From: JAHCHG01 sp965214585
GTDB taxonomy: Bacteria; Acidobacteriota; Blastocatellia; Pyrinomonadales; Pyrinomonadaceae
Length of the DNA stretch: 64,000 nucleotides
Direction of reading: 5' to 3'
Assembly: GCA_965214585.1 (NCBI GenBank)
Contig: OZ243957.1
Location: 4,030,001 to 4,094,000 of the forward strand
The translations under genes were made by a program, and so were the position numbers. Numbering within the stretch: the first letter of the stretch is position 1; every line of letters begins with the position of its first letter. Under the pieces are notes generated by a model. That model saw nothing but the letters and a program-made list of their open reading frames with translations. It was not told the DNA's origin and searched no databases. This document shows, in pieces, positions 18,311 to 27,021 of the stretch.

Positions 18311-19018
18311 TTATGTCTTCTCGACATCTTCTTCGGTTGTTACCGCGCCCGGTTTGTCGCCTTCGGTTTCGGTGCTTCCTTCGCCTTCGACATCTTCTTC
18401 GCCGATCAATTCCGGTTCGGTCAATTCTTCTTCCGGTGTCGGTTCGAGATCGAGTTCTTTGACAAAGACAACCGACGCAACTACCGATTCAGGATCATCC
18501 AGAACTTCGATTTCCTCATCAATTTTCAATTCGGAAACATTGATTGATTCGTTCATCTCAAGTTCCGAAACGTCAACCTCGATGCTTTCGGGAATACTGC
18601 GCGGTTTACAAAGAATTCTGATTTCGCGCATTTGCTGGTTCAAAACCGCGCCTTCTTCCTCAAGCGAAACCGGATCGCCGATCAGGACGACTTGAACCGT
18701 AACTTCAATTTTTTCGCCCTTCGCAATCCGGCGCAAATCGGCGTGCATTAACTTACCGAGAATCGGATCAATTTGGCGGTCGTGAAAAATCACGTCGCTT
18801 GTGTCGTAACCTTCGATCTCGACTTGGAAAATCGTATTCTGCCCGGAATCGGAACGCAAAATCGCCGCCAAATCACTGATTTCGGCAATTCCCGCAACGG
18901 TTTCATCGCCGCCGCCGTAAACCGAAATCGGAATTTTCCCCGCTTTTCTCAAACGGCGCGAATCATTTGAACCGCGATTCTCGCGTTTTTCAACTTTTAC
19001 TAAAATATCGTCTGCCAT
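18311..19018 (-). CDS. rplY: 50S ribosomal protein L25, Ctc-type (long form)
   Basis: L25 binds 5S rRNA; long forms carry a second beta domain (TL5/Ctc). The N-terminal domain reads RENRGSNDSRRLRKAGKIPISVYGG and the second domain starts near GEKIEVTVQVVLIGDP. ATG at 19018 (MADDILVKVEKR) is chosen because AAGGTC lies 8 bases upstream; it gives 235 residues. A C-terminal tail of about 45 residues is strongly acidic. The frame stays open upstream to 19042, but that extension has no binding site. Confidence 0.93.
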   Translation of the reverse strand: MADDILVKVEKRENRGSNDSRRLRKAGKIPISVYGGGDETVAGIAEISDLAAILRSDSGQNTIFQVEIEGYDTSDVIFHDRQIDPILGKLMHADLRRIAKGEKIEVTVQVVLIGDPVSLEEEGAVLNQQMREIRILCKPRSIPESIEVDVSELEMNESINVSELKIDEEIEVLDDPESVVASVVFVKELDLEPTPEEELTEPELIGEEDVEGEGSTETEGDKPGAVTTEEDVEKT

Positions 19019-19187
19019 AATTTTGACCTTAATTTTTATCAACCGCGAAATAACGCGAAAATTTCAATAAATACATTTTATATAACTTTATTTGCAAAAA
19101 TTATATAAAATTTTTATTACCTTATAAATTTTTTCTTGTTCTTAGTATTTTATTCGTGTCCCTTCGTGGTTAAATTCCCTTTCTTTT

Positions 19188-20144
19188 TTAGATAAACAAA
19201 GACGAAACGCTCGTTTCATCGTGAATTGATTTGATCGCCGATGAAAGCAATTTCGCCACGCTTAAAACTTCGATTCTGCCTTGCTCGCGCAAAGGTTTCG
19301 CCTTGTCGCAAAGCGGAATCGTATTTGTCACAATAACTTTTTCGATGTGCGACGCATCTAAATTCGCAATCGCATTTCCCGATAAAACGGCGTGCGTAAA
19401 ACAAGCGTAAATCTTATTCGCGCCGCTTCCGTGCAAAGCGTCGGCGACTTTGCAGATCGTCCCGCCCGTGTCGCACATATCGTCAATTATCAAACAATTT
19501 TTGCCTTCGACATCGCCGACCACATTCATCACTTCCGCGACATTCGCCTTTTCGCGCCGCTTATCGCACAAAGCGAGTCCGGTATTTAAGCGTTTGGCGT
19601 AAGCTCTGGCGCGTTCCGCGCCGCCCGTGTCGGGCGATACGACGATTAAATTTTCAACCGGATTTTCCTGAAAATAATCAATAATTATCGGCGCGGCGAA
19701 AAGATGGTCAACCGGAATATCGAAAAATCCCTGAATTTGCGAAGCGTGCAGATCAATTGTCAAAACTCTCTCCGCGCCTGCTCTGGCAATTATATTCGCC
19801 AGAAGTTTCGCCGCAATCGGCACGCGCGGACGATCTTTTTTATCCGAACGCGCGTAACCGAAATATGGAATCACCGCCGTAACTCTCTCGGCTGATGCTC
19901 GCTGGAATGCGTCGAGCATAATCAGCAGTTCCATCAAATTCTGATCCGTCGGCGGACAAACCGGCTGAATTATAAAAACATCCGCGCCGCGCACATTTTC
20001 GTCAATCTGAAAATTAAATTCCCCGTCGGAAAATCTTCCCGTGCTGGCTTCGCCCAAATCGCAGCTTAGATGCTGACAAATTTCTTCAGCAAGTTTCCGG
20101 TGCGCGTTGCCCGAAAACACTTTGATATTGCCGGTTACACTCAT
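19188..20144 (-). CDS. prs: Ribose-phosphate pyrophosphokinase
   Basis: Makes PRPP from ribose 5-phosphate and ATP, feeding nucleotide, His and Trp synthesis. Visible motifs are GRFSDGEFNFQIDENVRG, the ATP-binding YFGYARSDKKDRPRVPI, the DLHASQIQGFFDIPVDH loop, and the PRPP site CLIIDDMCDTGGT. The chosen start MSVTGNIKVFSGN at 20144 gives 318 residues, the normal size; the open frame extends 12 codons upstream. prs between rplY and a tRNA or ispE is a conserved arrangement. Confidence 0.96.
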   Translation of the reverse strand: MSVTGNIKVFSGNAHRKLAEEICQHLSCDLGEASTGRFSDGEFNFQIDENVRGADVFIIQPVCPPTDQNLMELLIMLDAFQRASAERVTAVIPYFGYARSDKKDRPRVPIAAKLLANIIARAGAERVLTIDLHASQIQGFFDIPVDHLFAAPIIIDYFQENPVENLIVVSPDTGGAERARAYAKRLNTGLALCDKRREKANVAEVMNVVGDVEGKNCLIIDDMCDTGGTICKVADALHGSGANKIYACFTHAVLSGNAIANLDASHIEKVIVTNTIPLCDKAKPLREQGRIEVLSVAKLLSSAIKSIHDETSVSSLFI

Positions 20145-20220
20145 TAGTTTTGCCGCTTGCAACAAATAAATGACGAGCAACTCAAGTCAGCTTAGTTGCC
20201 CGTCGGTTTTAAGAAAAAAG

Positions 20221-20292
20221 CTGGGGCGGAAGGATTCGAACCTACGAATGCCGAGACCAAAACCCGGTGCCTTACCACTTGGCGACGCCCCA
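20221..20292 (-). tRNA. tRNA-Gln (anticodon UUG)
   Basis: The minus strand folds into a full cloverleaf. The acceptor TGGGGCG pairs with CGCCCCA and is followed by the discriminator G. D arm GCC/GGC, anticodon stem CCGGG/CTCGG with loop TTTTGGT giving anticodon TTG, and T arm with GTTCGAATC. It is close to the E. coli glutamine tRNA in sequence. The CCA end is not encoded. It lies between ispE and prs. Confidence 0.95.
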
Positions 20293-20330
20293 ATAAAAAT
20301 TACTAAAGTCCGTGTAGAAACAAACGCTTT

Positions 20331-21224
20331 TTATAAAGAGAGTGAACGGTAATATTCAGAGCGATTTATCGTTTCAACTTTGAAAACCCGCCATTTTTTT
20401 TCTGTCTTTAAATCGGCAAATGCCGTAAGAAGTTTCTCCAGACTTTCAAAGACCGCAAAAACGCTTGCTCCGCTGCCGGACATCAAAGCGTTTTCCGCTT
20501 CCAGAAATAAAAGTTTTTCCTTAACGCGCTTTATTTCAGGTTCGATCTTGAAAATTATTTTTTCAAAATCATTTATCAAATCCGAATGCCGCAAATCAAC
20601 AGCCAAAGCATCTTCACGGCAAATTTCGAGGATACTTTTTGAGTCTTCTTTTGTCAAGTGTCGGGCATTTAATTGCCGAAAAGCATCAGCGGTTGAAACT
20701 TCAACGTCGGGAGTTACAATCAAAATGAATTTTTCCGGCTCGTCTATCAGCGGAATTATTTTCTCTCCGCGCCCGAATCCGATTGCCGTTCCGCCGCACA
20801 GAAAAAACGGAACATCCGAACCGATCTTCGCGCCGATCCCGGATAATTTTTTCAAATCTACGGGCAAATTCCAGAGTCTTGCCAAACCGATCAAAGCGAT
20901 TGCCGCATTCGACGAACCGCCGCCGAGTCCGCCGGGCGCGGGAATGCGTTTTTCGAGAAAAATCTCCGCCCCTTTTTTTATGTTAAATTCTTTTTTTAAT
21001 AAATTCGCCGCTTTGATGATTAAATTTTCTTCGCCGACGGGAATTTTTTCGTCGGAACATTTTAAGATCATTTTTCCCGATTCTGAAAATGTTAAATTAT
21101 CGTGCAGAGAAACAGTTTGAAAAACGGTATAAATTTCGTGAAAATTGTCTTCGCGCCTGCCCAAAACGCGCAAAAGCCAATTTATTTTGGCAAACGACGG
21201 AAGCGTAAAAGTTTTTTTCGGCAT
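20331..21224 (-). CDS. ispE: 4-diphosphocytidyl-2-C-methyl-D-erythritol kinase
   Basis: This GHMP kinase phosphorylates CDP-ME in the MEP isoprenoid pathway. The 297-residue protein starts with SFAKINWLLRVLGRREDNFHEI, has the ATP loop PAPGGLGGGSSNAA and a C-terminal MSGSGASVFAVF motif. Length and motif order fit IspE. It reads into the tRNA-Gln and prs block. The isoprenoid product would feed the polyprenyl synthase at 61038-62057. Confidence 0.94.
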   Translation of the reverse strand: MPKKTFTLPSFAKINWLLRVLGRREDNFHEIYTVFQTVSLHDNLTFSESGKMILKCSDEKIPVGEENLIIKAANLLKKEFNIKKGAEIFLEKRIPAPGGLGGGSSNAAIALIGLARLWNLPVDLKKLSGIGAKIGSDVPFFLCGGTAIGFGRGEKIIPLIDEPEKFILIVTPDVEVSTADAFRQLNARHLTKEDSKSILEICREDALAVDLRHSDLINDFEKIIFKIEPEIKRVKEKLLFLEAENALMSGSGASVFAVFESLEKLLTAFADLKTEKKWRVFKVETINRSEYYRSLSL

Positions 21225-21272
21225 CAGTTAATTATGTCAAAATTGATTTATGGTTTATTCAATGAATTTTAT

Positions 21273-21460
21273 TAAGAAGTTGTTTGGCTAATTGTATCGC
21301 AGGCTTCCAGCCGGCAGTCTTGGTGGCTTCCAGCCGCCAAATTCATTTGTTTTTTCCGCCAATTCGTGTAAATAACGCTCGAATTGGCGGCTGGAAGCCG
21401 CCAAGACAGCCGGCAAGATGCCGGCGTTACGTTTTTTTTAGTTTCCAAACAGTTTCTAAG
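21273..21460. repeat. TAAG-flanked hairpin element, copy 1 (about 180 bp)
   Basis: The body 21277-21456 is bounded by TAAG on both sides. Ends are imperfect inverted repeats of AAGTTGTTTGG and CCAAACAGTTTC. The arms contain GCTTCCAGCCGGC and GCCGGCAAGATGCCGGC plus a copy of CGAATTGGCGGCTGGAAGC, so almost the whole element can fold. Other copies are at 37001-38666 (split), 53420-53609 and 59655-59844. The remaining intergenic DNA (21225-21272, 21461-21621) shows nothing else. Confidence 0.8.
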
Positions 21461-21621
21461 CATTTTCACCTAAAAAATAATTGACAGATAAATTGGATGT
21501 TGAACGATTTGTTTTTAAAAATTATCAATTATTATTATCTATCAATTATTTTTTAGTTTGACTTTGTAATTTATTATACTTGAAAATAAAAATACACTTG
21601 AAAAAAAACTTATACAAAGAA

Positions 21622-21655
21622 AAAAGACGAAGCGAATTACATCACTCCGTCTTTC
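21622..21655 (-). terminator. Terminator after the CAP-domain gene
   Basis: On the minus strand AAAGACG pairs with CGTCTTT across an 18-base loop and is followed by a T-rich tail. It starts about 20 bases after the CAP gene stop codon. Confidence 0.7.
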
Positions 21656-21673
21656 TAAAAACTGCAAATCTAC

Positions 21674-22303
21674 TTATTTTCTCAAAACAAAAACCTGCGT
21701 AAAATAATAAGTTCCATCGGCAGTTACGGCGATTCCAACGCCGGATTCCTTCCATTGTCCGTTTAAGAGATTTTGTTTGTGCGAAGGCGATTTAAGCCAG
21801 CGTTCGACGGCAAATTCGACGGGATTTTCAAAACCGCGATTGTATGCGATGTTTTCTCCGATTGCCTGCCAATTTCTCACGCCTCTCTGATCGGCGCGTT
21901 CGTTGACTTGCGAGCCGTCCGAACCCGTGTGGCTGAAATAACTCTTAACCGCCATATCCTGCGAATGAAGTCTGGCAATTTCCGCCATTTCGTCGTTCCA
22001 ATCAAGACGGCATAAACCTTGAATTTCGCGCTGATAATTTAAAAGTTCAAACGCTTTTCGTTCCAGATCGAAAACTGTAACCGGCTTTCTCTCGATTTCT
22101 TCGACGAAATTGTTTTTGGCTTTGATCTCTTGGGTGAAGACGCGCGGGCGCGAAAGTCCGGCGTTGATATTTTCGTTGCTCGACAACAAATTATAATTTA
22201 ATTGCGCTAAATTTGTTTGGGCGTGAAAATCCGTCGTCCAGACGGCTGTAAATGCGAAAAGCAGAAATACTTTAAAGACGAAAAATCTTTTGGCGAAATT
22301 CAT
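21674..22303 (-). CDS. Secreted CAP-domain (SCP/PR-1-like, YkwD-type) protein
   Basis: The 209-residue product has a signal peptide (FLLFAFTAVWTTDFHAQ). After a roughly 75-residue linker comes a CAP domain: FELLNYQREIQGLCRLDWND, EIARLHSQDMAVKSYFSHTG, IGENIAYNRGF, SPSHKQNLLN and GIAVTADGTYYFTQVF. The histidines in HSQDM and SPSHKQN and the glutamate of GENI form the usual CAP cavity. Bacterial YkwD-like proteins are extracellular and of poorly known function, associated with surface or sporulation roles elsewhere. A probable c-di-GMP riboswitch lies directly upstream, suggesting a role in surface attachment or envelope remodelling. Confidence 0.85.
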   Translation of the reverse strand: MNFAKRFFVFKVFLLFAFTAVWTTDFHAQTNLAQLNYNLLSSNENINAGLSRPRVFTQEIKAKNNFVEEIERKPVTVFDLERKAFELLNYQREIQGLCRLDWNDEMAEIARLHSQDMAVKSYFSHTGSDGSQVNERADQRGVRNWQAIGENIAYNRGFENPVEFAVERWLKSPSHKQNLLNGQWKESGVGIAVTADGTYYFTQVFVLRK

Positions 22304-22313
22304 TTTGACCTCA

Positions 22314-22406
22314 CTTCGGTAATCAGACAGCCCGGAAATTTCTTTCCAGACTCACGATTTTGCGCTTTGCAGGTTTTTGCCCGCAAATTGCCTTTATCGG
22401 CTAAGG
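22314..22406 (-). promoter_or_regulatory. Probable c-di-GMP-I (GEMM) riboswitch upstream of the CAP gene
   Basis: The minus-strand leader contains CCGATAAAGGCAA, then an 8-bp stem TTTGCGGG/CCTGCAAA with a CAAAAA loop, then GCGCAAAATCGTGAGTCTGG. A second stem CTGGAAA-GAAA-TTTCCGG follows, then GCTGTCTGATTACCGAAG. CGAT and ATCG close the first lobe. This layout, with the GGCAA and CGCAAA junction strands, the GAAA tetraloop arm and the terminal TTACCGA, matches the GEMM architecture. Its end is a few bases from the GAGG ribosome binding site of the CAP gene, so control of translation start is plausible. Not verified with a covariance model. Confidence 0.6.
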
Positions 22407-22526
22407 TTGAATAAATTATTGTTTATTCTTATTTAATTTTTAATTCAGCAAAAAAAACTCTGTTTATTTACTAAATTATTTAACAGTTTTAATATAACAA
22501 ACTTTCCAAAAATTTGTTTAAAAAGT

Positions 22527-22825
22527 TTGGCTCTTTAACAATTAGTATTGGGAATTTATTTTAGTCAGTAATCCTGTCGCCAACGGCGACAAACATTATA
22601 GCCTAGCGAGAATCGCTAGGTCAGACGCATCAAAAATGCCGTCGCTGAAGGCGACGAACAAATTATGTAGAAAATTGTTGCTCACTTTCAGCGAGCGACT
22701 AAATGATTATCAACTACTTATGGCTTCGGCGAAAAACGCCTGCACCATCTGCTATAATGTTTGTCGCCGCCCGCGACGCGAGAAAAAATACAATTAAATC
22801 TAACCACTAATTGACAAAGAGCCAA
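22527..22825. repeat. Composite MITE: TTGGCTCTTT outer ends around a GTCGCC...GGCGAC inner element
   Basis: The outer ends TTGGCTCTTT (22527-22536) and AAAGAGCCAA (22816-22825) are inverted and extend imperfectly through CAATTAGT. Inside, 22576-22777 has its own ends (GGCGACAAACATTATAG and its complement), a CTAGCGAGAATCGCTAG palindrome and several GTCGCTGAAGGCGAC-like palindromes. The inner element recurs at 37091-38456, where it is interrupted by an IS630. Non-coding. Confidence 0.7.
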
Positions 22826-22831
22826 AAGTTT

Positions 22832-24934
22832 TTATCTTATATTCAGCTTTTTCTTCAAACGCTCGATTCCGTCTGCATCGGTAACGAGTTTGAGTGCTTT
22901 TTTCCAGTTAAATTCGGCGGATTTTACATCTCCCTTTTTTTGATAGACATCGCCGAGATGTTCAAAAATCGTCGCCGACGAAGAATCATAGCGAACGGCA
23001 CTTTTCAGATATTTTTCCGCTTCGTCCAGTTTGTTTAACTTAAAATAAGCCCAGCCCAGACTGTCCAGATACGAAGAACTTTTCGGATCGCTTTCGAGAG
23101 CCTGTTTGATTAAATCCACAGCCTCTTCGAGTTTTTCGTTGCGCTCGACGAGAAAATATCCGAGATTATTAAGAGCAATCGGATTTCCGGGAGTTTGTTT
23201 GAGCAGATCGCGCAGAGTTTTTTCGGCGGCGGCAAATTCGCCGGCAGTCTGCTGCGCCGTGGCAAGCGTGAGTTCGGCAATTTGTTTTTCCCTGTCACTT
23301 CCGGCAACCGCGATGGCTGAATTTGCCGCTTCGATTGCTTGTTTTCCGCGTTTGGCTTGGCTGTATAAAGTTGATATAAACCAGTGATTTGAAAATTCGT
23401 TTGCAGATTGCGGCAAACGAATTACGCCGATTCCCGTTCCCGAACCGCCGCCGCGTCCCGAACTTCCCGGATTATTTTTTCGATTCATCGAATCTTTTAT
23501 AAGCGCGACTGCTTCATCAACTCTTCCGAGATCGGTTAAAATCGAAGCCTCTGTTCGCAAAAGCGACGAATCGCCCGCGTTATTCGTCCGCAGAGCGCGA
23601 ACCGACTGCAATGCCTGTTCTCTTTTTCCGCTTTCCATAAAATATGAAAGCAATTGCTGATCGGCAAATAAATCGTCTTCACCGAATAACCGACGCGCTC
23701 GTTCAATCGTATTTTCAACAGCTTCGGGACGATTGGCGGATTTATACGCCTGAATGATTTTCTCATAGACGGCAACGGCAAACCGCCGGTTTTCATTGCC
23801 GATCAATTCATTTTTATCCAAACCGCGCATTGCCAGAGCGTTTTGATAAACTGCCACAGCCTGCTCAAAACGATCCGTGTCAAAATAAATATCGCCAAGC
23901 GTTAGCTGTAAGATCGAAGCTGAAATTTTGTCGGTTTCGGAAAGTCTGCGGCTTGCCGCGCTCAAAACTTTTACCGCCTCGTCTATTTTTCCGCTTCGCA
24001 CCTGAATTTGCGCGAGAAGCGTGATTAAAGTAGGATTATCGGGATTTGCAAAAACGGCTTGCTCTAAGGCTTGGATAGCTTTGCCGGCAGATTTATCGTC
24101 AGCCGATTCGACGGCGACGCGCAGCAGTTCGACGGAGGTTAAATTATCCGGTGAATCTGCCACGGCGCGGCTCAAAATTTCAACCGCTTCACGATTTTCG
24201 CCTGTTTGAATTAACGCCTCGCCTAATTTCAGAGAAGCGGTTTCCGGTGTCAGAGGTTCGTCTTTGCCGATCAAAAATCTGTAAAATCTCGTTTCAACCG
24301 GCGCGGCTGACGATAACCATTTGCGAAGCGCGTCAATTCTCTCTTTATCCTGCCCGGTCTGCAAATAAAGTTCGCTCAAAAAAGCGTAGGCTTCCGCATT
24401 TCGCGGATCGAGTCTGACAATGTGCTTCCATTCGTTGACGGCTTTGTTCATAAAATCAACTGTTTTATCACGGTTGATTTTGCTTTTGAAGGTATAAAGT
24501 CTGGCTAAAATCTGACGCGCTCCAAAATTGTCGGCATCAATTTCAACGGCGTTGACGGCAAAATTGATAGCTTCGTCAATATCATTCGGCGGCATATTCC
24601 AAGCCAGATCAGCAAGTGCCGTGTATGCTTCGGCTAAATTCGGATCGAGCGCGACGGCTTGCTTTAGAGCCGCCCGCGCCTTCTGCGCTTCAATTCTCAT
24701 TTCCGGTGTCGAAACCGAAGGCAGATTACGCACGGCGGACGCATTTCGGCTCGCTTCCCAGATATATCTCTGTCCTTCGAGCAGTTTAGCATAAGCCTGT
24801 TCGCGGTCTTCTCTGGAAACTTCGATTTTTTGCGGAGCGTTTTCGATTTTTTTATCAACCGGAGATATTTGCGCGAAAAAAGCATTCGCGCCGAATAAAA
24901 GAAAACTTAAAACCAAAATATATTTCTTATACAT
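22832..24934 (-). CDS. Secreted TPR-repeat protein
   Basis: The 700-residue protein starts at ATG 24934 (MYKKYILVLSFLLFGANAFF signal peptide), which follows a GGGG site and overlaps the previous stop codon (TAATG). Roughly 15 tetratricopeptide repeats cover most of it, for example LDPNLAEAYTALADLAWNMP, LDPRNAEAYAFLSELYLQTG and PGNPIALNNLGYFLVERNEK. A low-complexity GSSGRGGGSGTG insert lies near the middle. Such periplasmic TPR proteins are scaffolds; no partner can be named. The frame is open for another 107 codons upstream, but that stretch lies in the neighbouring gene and has no protein-like features. Confidence 0.85.
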   Translation of the reverse strand: MYKKYILVLSFLLFGANAFFAQISPVDKKIENAPQKIEVSREDREQAYAKLLEGQRYIWEASRNASAVRNLPSVSTPEMRIEAQKARAALKQAVALDPNLAEAYTALADLAWNMPPNDIDEAINFAVNAVEIDADNFGARQILARLYTFKSKINRDKTVDFMNKAVNEWKHIVRLDPRNAEAYAFLSELYLQTGQDKERIDALRKWLSSAAPVETRFYRFLIGKDEPLTPETASLKLGEALIQTGENREAVEILSRAVADSPDNLTSVELLRVAVESADDKSAGKAIQALEQAVFANPDNPTLITLLAQIQVRSGKIDEAVKVLSAASRRLSETDKISASILQLTLGDIYFDTDRFEQAVAVYQNALAMRGLDKNELIGNENRRFAVAVYEKIIQAYKSANRPEAVENTIERARRLFGEDDLFADQQLLSYFMESGKREQALQSVRALRTNNAGDSSLLRTEASILTDLGRVDEAVALIKDSMNRKNNPGSSGRGGGSGTGIGVIRLPQSANEFSNHWFISTLYSQAKRGKQAIEAANSAIAVAGSDREKQIAELTLATAQQTAGEFAAAEKTLRDLLKQTPGNPIALNNLGYFLVERNEKLEEAVDLIKQALESDPKSSSYLDSLGWAYFKLNKLDEAEKYLKSAVRYDSSSATIFEHLGDVYQKKGDVKSAEFNWKKALKLVTDADGIERLKKKLNIR

Positions 24935-25422
24935 TAAATATCCCCTGCTGATTTCTGTATTTGAACAGAGATTTTTTTCCACGCGGATTTGCGCGGAAAA
25001 TTTATTAAGAAAAGCATAAAAGCAACTGCGCCGGCGCGAAACATTTCGTATTTCAAACCACTCATCACGGCGATTACAAAACCGACGACGGAAATGATTT
25101 CGGCAATCGAGCCGAGAAATATCGTGTTTGTTTTGAGCGTTCGGAAAAGTCCTTCGACACCGCTTTTCACAAAAACATCCTTTAATCTTGTCGGGCGAAA
25201 AAGTATTCCGCGCAAAATCAAAGACCCGGCGGCGATAAAAATTATCAAAATCCAAAGCGGCAGAACAATTCGTGCCGAAACTCCGCCGTCATAATTTTGA
25301 ACGATAATCCACGAAATTACAATTAAAATAATTGTAAACACAATCTGAAACAGCACGATCAGAAGGCTTGCCCGGTAATTGTTTTCGAGTTTCGCCGAAT
25401 TTTCGCCGTTAAAATTCTCCAT
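24934..25422 (-). CDS. Small integral membrane protein of unknown function
   Basis: The 162-residue product has four hydrophobic segments (SLLIVLFQIVFTIILIVISW; IVLPLWILIIFIAAGSLIL; IFLGSIAEIISVVGFVIAVM; AGAVAFMLFLINF). The loop between segments two and three carries FRPTRLKDVFVKSGVEGLFR, and the tail is basic. I do not recognise the family. Its stop overlaps the start of the TPR gene by one base, implying that the two proteins are made together. Confidence 0.75.
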   Translation of the reverse strand: MENFNGENSAKLENNYRASLLIVLFQIVFTIILIVISWIIVQNYDGGVSARIVLPLWILIIFIAAGSLILRGILFRPTRLKDVFVKSGVEGLFRTLKTNTIFLGSIAEIISVVGFVIAVMSGLKYEMFRAGAVAFMLFLINFPRKSAWKKISVQIQKSAGDI

Positions 25423-25440
25423 TTTTTGTATGGATAAATG

Positions 25441-25487
25441 AAAGGAAAAACAGTTCGGCAGCGACGGTTTCCGCCGACGCTGCCGAA
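25441..25487 (-). terminator. Terminator after the BamD-like gene
   Basis: On the minus strand TTCGGCAGCGTCGG pairs with CCGTCGCTGCCGAA (one mismatch) around CGGAAA, followed by CTGTTTTT. It separates the fmt-to-BamD-like operon from the membrane/TPR pair. Confidence 0.8.
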
Positions 25488-25496
25488 AGAGAAGTT

Positions 25497-26960
25497 TTAC
25501 TTGCTTGAAACGATTGTCGTCAGAGATTTCGGAATTTCGGATTCTTTAAGCGTTCCCTCGTTTTCGATAACTTTGTCAATCAATTCAAATTTGGTTTTGT
25601 CAAAATCATCGGTCATCAAAACGCCGTCCTTGTCAATTGTCAGCGGATACAAACCGAAAAGCTGGTTTTTGAAATTAGCGAAAAACGATTCTTTTTCCGG
25701 CGGCAGAACCTTTATTCTCGTCGGATCGGGTTCGGGAATCGTCGCGCCGATCAGTTCAAGCTGTTTTTTCGATTCCTCGACGTATTCGCTGTTCGGATAA
25801 TCCTTGACAATTTGCTGAAAATACTTCGCCGCTTGATCGGTTTCCTCTTCAACCATATACGTTACGGCGACTTTGTAGAGGGCTTCGTCCATAAAACTGA
25901 AATTCGGATATTTTTCCAGAATCTCCAGATAACGCGACTGCGCTCCTTTCAAACCGCCTTTCTGATAATCAACCGACTGCTTGTAATAAAAATTCCCGAC
26001 ATACAAACTGTGAAGTCCTAAATTGTCCTGAACTTCTTCGAGTCTTTTTTCGGCTTCGCCGCGCAGAGGCGAGTTCGGATACTGCTGAAGCATCGCGCGA
26101 AGACGCTGTTCGGCAATTTTCGCGGGCGTAATATCTCTGTCCGGCAAACCGATCTGGCGCATTTGCGATTCGGCGATTTTCAGCAAAACGCGGTCTGAAA
26201 GCGGATGCGTCGGGAAAAACGTCAGCCAATCCTGATAAGCCGCCGTCGCTTGAATCAAGGCACTCGTCGAGCCTTCCAGATAAAATGAATCGGCGATAGC
26301 GAGTTTTGCCATCGGCAGATAAGGCGAATCGGGATAAGTTGAAATAATGTTTTGAAACAGAAGCCTGCCGACATCGTAATTATTTTTGCGGACATTGCGA
26401 GTTCCCTCGATAAAAAGCTGGCGATCTCGTCCCGGCACGACGTTTCCGATCAGTTCTTCATATTCGTCTTCACCGCCGCCGAAAATCCACAAAAATTTCT
26501 TTTTCTTCTTCTTCTCGCGCGGATTTCCGACATCCGAAACAGGATTTGCGCGGGCATCCGCCGTTTCTAAAAGCGCGTTGTCAACCTTTTTTTGAAAATC
26601 GGCAACGGTTGTTTCCAGACGGTCAACATCGCTCTGCTCGTATTTTTCCGCGCGGTCAACCTTTCCGCGAATGCTGTTGACTTCCGACTGTAAATTTGAA
26701 GCCTCTTTTTCAAGACCGACGATTCGACCAAGCGGAGTTTCCGGTTTTTTCTTATCGTCTTTTTTGCTTTTGTCGCCGTCATTTTCCTTTTCGATTGCCG
26801 ACGCGGTGCTGTCAAGCGAACGGCGCATCGTTTCGAGTTTCTGCCGCATAATCTCCAGCCTCTGCGAAGGCGTTCCGCCGCTTTGAGCAAACGCCGGAGC
26901 AATCAAACCGACAATTAAAAACAAACCGAAAATCGCTATTTTACTTTTATGGAAAAACAT
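25497..26960 (-). CDS. BamD/YbgF-like lipoprotein-type TPR protein with a coiled coil
   Basis: The 487-residue product has a signal peptide ending APAFAQ. An N-terminal coiled coil follows (RLEIMRQKLETMRRSLDSTA and a second helix to about residue 145), then a basic KKKKKK patch. After it come TPR-like repeats typical of BamD and CpoB: FQNIISTYPDSPYLPMAKLA, AYQDWLTFFPTHPLSDRVLL, LRAMLQQYPNSPLRGEAEKR and FQQIVKDYPNSEYVEESKKQ. BamD is a lipoprotein of the outer-membrane beta-barrel assembly complex; no lipobox is seen here, so it may be a soluble BamD-like protein. Last gene of the fmt-rsmB-PASTA-rpe cluster. Confidence 0.8.
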   Translation of the reverse strand: MFFHKSKIAIFGLFLIVGLIAPAFAQSGGTPSQRLEIMRQKLETMRRSLDSTASAIEKENDGDKSKKDDKKKPETPLGRIVGLEKEASNLQSEVNSIRGKVDRAEKYEQSDVDRLETTVADFQKKVDNALLETADARANPVSDVGNPREKKKKKKFLWIFGGGEDEYEELIGNVVPGRDRQLFIEGTRNVRKNNYDVGRLLFQNIISTYPDSPYLPMAKLAIADSFYLEGSTSALIQATAAYQDWLTFFPTHPLSDRVLLKIAESQMRQIGLPDRDITPAKIAEQRLRAMLQQYPNSPLRGEAEKRLEEVQDNLGLHSLYVGNFYYKQSVDYQKGGLKGAQSRYLEILEKYPNFSFMDEALYKVAVTYMVEEETDQAAKYFQQIVKDYPNSEYVEESKKQLELIGATIPEPDPTRIKVLPPEKESFFANFKNQLFGLYPLTIDKDGVLMTDDFDKTKFELIDKVIENEGTLKESEIPKSLTTIVSSK

Positions 26961-27021
26961 AATTTTTTATTATCTCCAAAATTAACTGCTAAAAAAAATT
27001 TAAATATTGCTGAAAAAAAAT

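Noticed and set aside
21273..21460. CRISPR-like repeats
   Set aside because: The repeats are palindromic arms of one hairpin element with no regular spacers and no cas genes in the window.
24935..25255. N-terminal extension of the TPR protein by 107 codons
   Set aside because: The stretch overlaps the membrane protein gene and is R/C/F-rich without homology; a signal peptide and ribosome binding site mark ATG 24934.
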